A stretch of DNA of 10,673 nucleotides from Candidatus Margulisiibacteriota bacterium (GTDB taxonomy: Bacteria > Margulisbacteria > WOR-1 > JAKLHX01 > JBAZKV01). The DNA lies in the NCBI GenBank assembly GCA_041650635.1, contig JBAZKV010000035.1, positions 1 through 10,673 on the forward strand, written 5' to 3'. The position numbers were made by a program, and so were the translations under genes. Shown here piece by piece: positions 7,673 through 10,673 of the stretch (positions are counted from its first letter, which is position 1; each line of letters starts with the position of its first letter). The notes under the pieces are model-generated. The model saw nothing but the letters and a program-made list of their open reading frames with translations, was not told the DNA's origin and searched no databases.

Positions 7673-7701
7673 ATTCTAACAAGAGGCAGGTTAAATAGCA
7701 A
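7673..7701 (-). promoter_or_regulatory. Extended -10 promoter of the outer-membrane-like protein gene
   Basis: On the complement, TTGCTA (7696-7701), a 17-bp spacer and TAGAAT (7673-7678), with TG one base upstream of the -10, form a moderate promoter. The predicted +1 is near 7666, about 5 nt before the ATG at 7661. This supports that ATG over the one at 7709 and makes the mRNA almost leaderless. The -10 region (TTGTTAGAAT) resembles that of the protease (TTGTTATACT). Confidence 0.55.
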
Positions 7702-7819
7702 CAAATCAAACCCAGAACAATTTTAGGCGAAAAGCTTGTTCGGTTCCAATGACCCTCGAGCTGCCAAGATGCTAATAGATCCGCACAGCCAGGACCCTAA
7801 ATAAAACCAATGGGAAAGG

Positions 7820-7940
7820 GCGATTGCCGCTTTGGGCGACGACACGCAGTATGAATAACAGAAAAAGCATTAGACAATTCGATGTCAATCGAGTCCGTAT
7901 GAGGACTCGATATATGCCTGGAGGAGCTTGCGGCAATCGC
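7820..7940. repeat. Outer inverted repeat, 11-bp perfect arms around 99 nt
   Basis: GCGATTGCCGC at 7820-7830 is the exact reverse complement of GCGGCAATCGC at 7930-7940. It encloses a further hairpin at 7888-7911. As RNA this would make a closed domain; as DNA, the arms could be ends of a small element. No target-site duplication is obvious at its edges. Confidence 0.7.
7888..7911. repeat. Inner hairpin, 9-bp perfect stem with 6-nt loop
   Basis: ATCGAGTCC (7888-7896) pairs perfectly with GGACTCGAT (7903-7911) around the loop GTATGA. It sits off-centre inside the 7820-7940 inverted repeat. No U-tract follows, so it does not look like a terminator. Confidence 0.7.
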
Positions 7941-7946
7941 GGGATT

Positions 7947-7967
7947 GTTAAGGGCGGAGCCCTTAAC
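7947..7967. repeat. Hairpin, 9-bp perfect GC-rich stem with 3-nt loop
   Basis: GTTAAGGGC (7947-7955) pairs perfectly with GCCCTTAAC (7959-7967) around GGA. It starts 6 nt after the outer inverted repeat ends. No U-tract follows on either strand. Confidence 0.7.
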
Positions 7968-7979
7968 GAGTTTCTTTTC

Positions 7980-8015
7980 TGTCCACTTTTCTTTTCGATA
8001 AAAGAAAAGTGGACA
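7980..8015. repeat. Perfect 16-bp palindromic hairpin with CGAT loop
   Basis: TGTCCACTTTTCTTTT (7980-7995) and AAAAGAAAAGTGGACA (8000-8015) are exact reverse complements around CGAT. It has the form of a strong cruciform or RNA hairpin. The sequence beyond it (tatataag on plus, gaaaagaaac on minus) lacks the U-run of an intrinsic terminator. It could instead be a repetitive extragenic palindrome, a protein-binding site or an RNA processing or stability element. Confidence 0.8.
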
Positions 8016-8109
8016 TATATAAGAATGGCTCATGTTTGAGAAAATGCCTTGAATACAATGGACAAACGCGGGGAATTATGATAAACTCACTCTAAATTTT
8101 GGTGAAGGC

Positions 8110-8280
8110 GTGAAGACCAGAGAGTTTCACCTGACGATACTTGTTACAAACAAAGTAAAGGTGAAGTTTACGCTTAATACAGCGCACAGCGCGGGATTGA
8201 TGTTTTTCCTGCCGTTCAGAGATGGCGATAGTATTTCTTTGCCGATTCCACTTACACCCCTTTCAATAGGTGCGGTTTAG
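8110..8280 (+). CDS. Possible short ORF (56 aa) directly upstream of the reductase
   Basis: A GTG at 8110 opens a 56-codon frame that starts MKTREFHLTILV and ends PLTPLSIGAV with TAG at 8278-8280, 4 nt before the reductase ATG. GGTGA at 8101-8105 is a usable ribosome binding site 4 nt upstream. The peptide has alternating hydrophobic residues, suggesting beta strands, and is not similar to anything I recognise. The frame is open back to 8053, so it may instead be the 3' remnant of a longer gene whose 5' part has been lost at the palindrome cluster. Open frames of this length occur by chance, so coding status is uncertain. The argument for it is the tight spacing to the next two genes. Confidence 0.35.
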   Translation: MKTREFHLTILVTNKVKVKFTLNTAHSAGLMFFLPFRDGDSISLPIPLTPLSIGAV

Positions 8281-8284
8281 CATA

Positions 8285-9352
8285 ATGAAGAAATTTGGTT
8301 TTATAGGATATCCTTTGAATAGCGACCTGTGGTTCAAATTTAATCCGCAGTCAAGCGGCGTTCCAATAGAAGATCTCAAAAAACACATGATGGTGTCAAA
8401 GCCGATCTTTGCGTCCAATATTACCGGGGTCAAGTCTGTTAATGGAGAGGAGATCGAAGGATATCTTGCTTTGGTCCCACTTTTCCCAGATCAGATACTT
8501 GATTTGGATACAAAGTTCGTGATCAATAAGATCGTCGAGGCGTGCGACTTAGTTAAGTCCAAAGGAGCGAGAATTGTTGGGCTTGGAGGGTTAACTTCTG
8601 TGGTGGGGAATCAGGGAGAAATGGTTGCGAATAAACTTGATATTGCGGTGACTACAGGTAACAGTTACACAGCGGCAATGACAATAGAAGCTACTAATAA
8701 GGCTGCTGATCTGATGGGTATCAGTGTTCATAAGGCTAAGGTCGCTATTGTCGGGGCTACTGGATCTATAGGGAGCATCTGCTCGTATAATTTTTCAGAA
8801 ACTGCCAGAGAGGTTGTCCTAGTGGCAAGAAACCAGCGAAGATTGGGAGAGCTTCAAAACCGTCTCAAAAAGAAAGGAGTCTCAACTGTTCTAACATCTA
8901 AGGATATCAAAGAAGCAATAGCCGACGCTGATATTGTTATAACCGCAACAAGCGCTCCCCAGATTTTAGTTGATGTAATGGATCTTAAAAAGGGCGCATT
9001 GGTTTGTGATGTTGCTATTCCGAGGAATGTTTCTTTTGAATCAAAAAAGATAAGGGGAGATGTGCTGGTCATAGACGGCGGTCTTATTAAACCTCCCGGG
9101 AATATGAAGATAGATCTTGATATTGGACTGCCTCAAGAAATCGCGTATGCGTGTCTTAGCGAGACCATGATCCTTGCTTTTGAAGGAAGATTTGAAAATT
9201 ATACTCTTGGCAGAGGATTGGATATAGACAAGGTAAAAGAGATTACCTCCCTCGGGGTAAAACATGGGTTTTCCTTGTCGGAATTTAAGAGTTTTGGAAA
9301 AACCGTAACAAAGTCGGACATTAAAAGGATTAGAGAAAACGCAAAAAACTAA
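8285..9352 (+). CDS. Long-chain acyl-ACP reductase-like NAD(P)-dependent oxidoreductase (AAR family)
   Basis: This 355-residue protein lines up from memory with cyanobacterial long-chain acyl-ACP reductase (about 340 residues, aldehyde-forming, EC 1.2.1.80). Shared blocks are GLGGLTS (99-105, LGGFTS in AAR), TTGNSYTA (123-130, TTGNTHTA), the dinucleotide-binding loop VGATGSIG (156-163), VARNQRRL, YACLSETMILAFEG (AACFAEAMLLEFEG-like) and VKHGF near the end. Cys290 in ACLSE corresponds to the AAR Cys that forms the acyl-thioester. Family knowledge: AAR reduces acyl-ACP or acyl-CoA to fatty aldehyde, which cyanobacteria convert to alkane with the oxygen-using ADO. No ADO is in this window, so the aldehyde might go to alcohols, wax or ether lipids (inference). 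The ATG at 8285 follows a distant AGGTG (8268-8272); an in-frame GTG at 8270 would only add five poor residues. Automated pipelines may label such proteins shikimate dehydrogenase-like. Composition is more AT-rich than in the genes to the left. Confidence 0.82.
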   Translation: MKKFGFIGYPLNSDLWFKFNPQSSGVPIEDLKKHMMVSKPIFASNITGVKSVNGEEIEGYLALVPLFPDQILDLDTKFVINKIVEACDLVKSKGARIVGLGGLTSVVGNQGEMVANKLDIAVTTGNSYTAAMTIEATNKAADLMGISVHKAKVAIVGATGSIGSICSYNFSETAREVVLVARNQRRLGELQNRLKKKGVSTVLTSKDIKEAIADADIVITATSAPQILVDVMDLKKGALVCDVAIPRNVSFESKKIRGDVLVIDGGLIKPPGNMKIDLDIGLPQEIAYACLSETMILAFEGRFENYTLGRGLDIDKVKEITSLGVKHGFSLSEFKSFGKTVTKSDIKRIRENAKN

Positions 9353-9355
9353 ACC

Positions 9356-10673
9356 ATGAATGTTTATGCTGTCTCTGCTCTCTCGGCTTCTCTAATACTA
9401 TTTGCAATTGGTATTTTTGTTTTTCACAAAGACCCTTCCAACAAGGTCTATAGGATTTTTCTTATATCTAATACGGTGATAGCTCTCTGGCTTTTTGGGT
9501 GCTTTGGAGAAAGCCACATAATAGATCAAAGATATCTGCCGCTTTGGGATAAATTCTTAAATGTATTTGCGGTATTTAGCCCAACTTTGTTTGTGCACAT
9601 CATATTTGTGATAGTTAATGCAAAAAGCACAAAATTTATCAAGATCTGTTATCTTGTCTCCACAATTCTGGCCATTAGCGTTTTTACACCTTTATATTCT
9701 CAGGGCATACGATCTTATTATGGGGTTAGATTTATCACTGTCCCTGGCCCTCTATACTATTTTTTTATGGTCTTTCTGGGATGGTGCGGTTATCTTACCA
9801 TCTCAAGAACGATTTCTGCAATCATATCGGACAAGCGCAATTCAAACAAATTTCAACACCTTCTTTTTTCCGTTATCACTATAGTAATTGCCGCAATGAC
9901 ATACTATGTGATGATCTTCAATATTTTAATCGTCCCAATTGATAATTGGCTTAATGTTCTTTATGGTCTTACTCTGGCTTATACAATTACGCGATACCGT
10001 CTTATGGATATCCGCATCATAATCAAAAAAGGCCTCGTTTACGCGATAGTCACCGCAATAATAAGTGCACTGTATATTGCGATAGTCACAGGCGCCGAGA
10101 TGGCTTACAAAAATATGCCCTATTACAATGTGCTGTGGCTTACTATTCCGTCAATTCTTCTTTTGGCGGTGATATTTGCGCCGCTGATAGAGATAGTACA
10201 GAACGCCGTAGAAAGGACCGTTTTTAAGAAGCAGTACCTGGCAAACCAGGTGGCCATGCGGTTTTCCGAGGGCATAAAAGAGCTCATGGACATAGACGAG
10301 CTTTCAAAATACATAACAAGATCGGCCATAAAGGTCTTTAAGTTAAAAGGCGCGGCGGTTTTTATCGTCAATGAGGAGACCAAAAAGTATGAATGCCGGG
10401 ACGCCAGGGGCGACCTGGCCTCATTCAGGAACTCTGTGTTTGACGAAAGCGACCCGCGCATAAGCGCCATAAGAACAACAAAAACCACTCTGGTGGCCGA
10501 TGAGATGGGAGAAGGCCCCATACTTTCGCTTATGAGAAAAGAAGGTGTCGGCGTCCTTGTCCCCAGCATCTCGGCCAAGAACGGCAGCCTCATAGGGTTT
10601 TTGATAGGCTCAGACAGGGCAGAGGCCAGGATATTTTCGGAAGAGGACATTTATCTTCTGGATTCTTTTGGAA
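9356..10673 (+). CDS. Multi-TM (7TM-type) + GAF sensor protein, probable histidine kinase (3' end cut by window)
   Basis: My plus-strand translation gives 439 codons open to the window edge. The N-terminus (MNVYAVSALSASLIL, then HKDPSNKVYRIF) is typical of the 7TM sensor region found on histidine kinases and cyclases. Hydrophobic segments lie at about 3-23, 31-51, 68-88, 95-115, 131-150, 168-191, 198-211, 225-245 and 258-280. The characteristic YRLMDIRIIIKKGLVYAI linker occurs before the last pair. A GAF-type domain begins near 301 (FSEGIKELMDIDELSKYITRSAIKVFK, shown in two parts: FSEGIKELMDIDEL and SKYITRSAIKVFK) and continues to the cut end (GVLVPSISAKNGSLIGFLIG, then FSEEDIYLLDSFG). Output domain is not in the window; HisKA/HATPase is most likely, GGDEF possible. 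The ATG is 3 nt after the reductase stop and has no Shine-Dalgarno sequence, so it should be translationally coupled. The first two thirds of the TM region are AT-rich; the GAF part returns to the GC and codon style of the left-hand genes. Confidence 0.82.
   Translation, partial: MNVYAVSALSASLILFAIGIFVFHKDPSNKVYRIFLISNTVIALWLFGCFGESHIIDQRYLPLWDKFLNVFAVFSPTLFVHIIFVIVNAKSTKFIKICYLVSTILAISVFTPLYSQGIRSYYGVRFITVPGPLYYFFMVFLGWCGYLTISRTISAIISDKRNSNKFQHLLFSVITIVIAAMTYYVMIFNILIVPIDNWLNVLYGLTLAYTITRYRLMDIRIIIKKGLVYAIVTAIISALYIAIVTGAEMAYKNMPYYNVLWLTIPSILLLAVIFAPLIEIVQNAVERTVFKKQYLANQVAMRFSEGIKELMDIDELSKYITRSAIKVFKLKGAAVFIVNEETKKYECRDARGDLASFRNSVFDESDPRISAIRTTKTTLVADEMGEGPILSLMRKEGVGVLVPSISAKNGSLIGFLIGSDRAEARIFSEEDIYLLDSFG

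Larger units (their letters stand above)
7662..8109. other. Gene-poor region with promoter and a palindrome cluster
   Basis: I see no convincing coding sequence here. The left part holds the promoter of the outer-membrane-like gene (7673-7701) and a weak imperfect hairpin at 7715-7741 (GAACAATTTT pairing AAAA and TTGTTC around a 2-nt bulge). Bases 7742-7819 show nothing I can assign. Bases 7820-8015 hold four perfect inverted repeats, listed separately. Bases 8016-8109 are plain sequence with a possible weak -10 (TATGAT, 8077-8082) lacking a good -35. Two open frames of 71-78 codons cross the region on opposite strands, but they simply read through the palindromes. Confidence 0.6.

Noticed and set aside
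7662..7709. Upstream start at 7709 for the outer-membrane-like protein
   Set aside because: It would put 16 residues ahead of a normal signal peptide and lies upstream of the predicted promoter; the ATG at 7661 gives a standard Lys/Arg + hydrophobic start.
7736..7830. Possible tRNA (GGTTCCAAT resembles a T-arm)
   Set aside because: No acceptor, D- or anticodon stem can be folded around it and the T-loop lacks the conserved purine.
7947..7967. Integron attC site (GTTAAGG and CCTTAAC ends)
   Set aside because: The arms are directly adjacent with a 3-nt loop, without the R''/L'' spacers and unpaired bases of attC, and no integrase is present.
7980..8015. Rho-independent terminator
   Set aside because: The stem is strong but AT-rich towards its loop, and no U-tract follows it in either direction.
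7797..8039. Two small proteins of 71-78 residues on opposite strands
   Set aside because: Both simply read through the palindromic stems, giving matching peptides on the two strands, and neither has a good ribosome binding site.
8270..8284. GTG start at 8270 for the reductase
   Set aside because: The ATG at 8285 begins the expected MKKFGFIG strand of the AAR family; the extra five residues add nothing and overlap the stop of the short ORF.
8269..8294. XerC/XerD dif-like site
   Set aside because: GGTGCG and CATAATG resemble parts of dif, but the spacing and second arm do not match; it overlaps the reductase start and is probably coincidence.

Overview
The window reads as chromosomal DNA of a diderm (two-membrane) bacterium. 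The evidence is a large secreted protein whose C-terminal half looks like an outer-membrane beta-barrel ending in Phe, a Sec-exported subtilase with a FlgD-like C-terminal domain, and sigma-70-type promoters. Frequent ATA (Ile) and AGG (Arg) codons, long beta-repeat surface proteins and an acyl-ACP-reductase-like gene would fit an uncultivated phylum near Cyanobacteria (for example Margulisbacteria/Saganbacteria) or the Elusimicrobia/Omnitrophica group. That placement is inference; no rRNA or ribosomal marker is present.

Layout. (1) Bases 1-1680, minus strand: a signalling operon of a small helical protein of unknown function, a single-domain CheY-like response regulator, and a membrane histidine kinase that runs off the left edge. 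A strong extended -10 promoter at 1653-1680 drives it. (2) Bases 1689-3704, plus strand: a divergently transcribed secreted subtilisin-family protease whose predicted transcript starts within a base or two of the ATG (leaderless). (3) Bases 3708-7661, minus strand: a roughly 1317-residue exported protein with six copies of a beta-rich 'GPY..L / GSE.IYVDG / DY.I.Y..G..TF' module followed by a barrel-like C-terminal half. It converges on the protease gene with only 3 bp between the stop codons. (4) Bases 7662-8109: a non-coding stretch with the promoter of the barrel gene and, at 7820-8015, a cluster of four perfect inverted repeats, one with a 16-bp stem. (5) Bases 8110-10673, plus strand: a tightly spaced set of a possible 56-residue ORF, a protein of the cyanobacterial long-chain acyl-ACP reductase family with its NAD(P)-binding loop and catalytic-type Cys, and a multi-TM + GAF sensor protein, probably a histidine kinase, truncated by the right edge.

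The genes fall into signalling (both ends), cell-envelope or exported proteins (middle) and an aldehyde-forming lipid enzyme beside a sensor. Base composition is near 50-58% GC in most of the first 7.7 kb, clearly lower over about 8.3-10.0 kb, and rises again within the last gene. The palindrome cluster, reductase and N-terminal half of the sensor may therefore be a transferred or recombined segment. The most notable items are the reductase-sensor pair, the palindrome cluster, the repeat-built outer-membrane protein, the leaderless divergent promoter, and the cysteine-rich N-terminus of the first histidine kinase.
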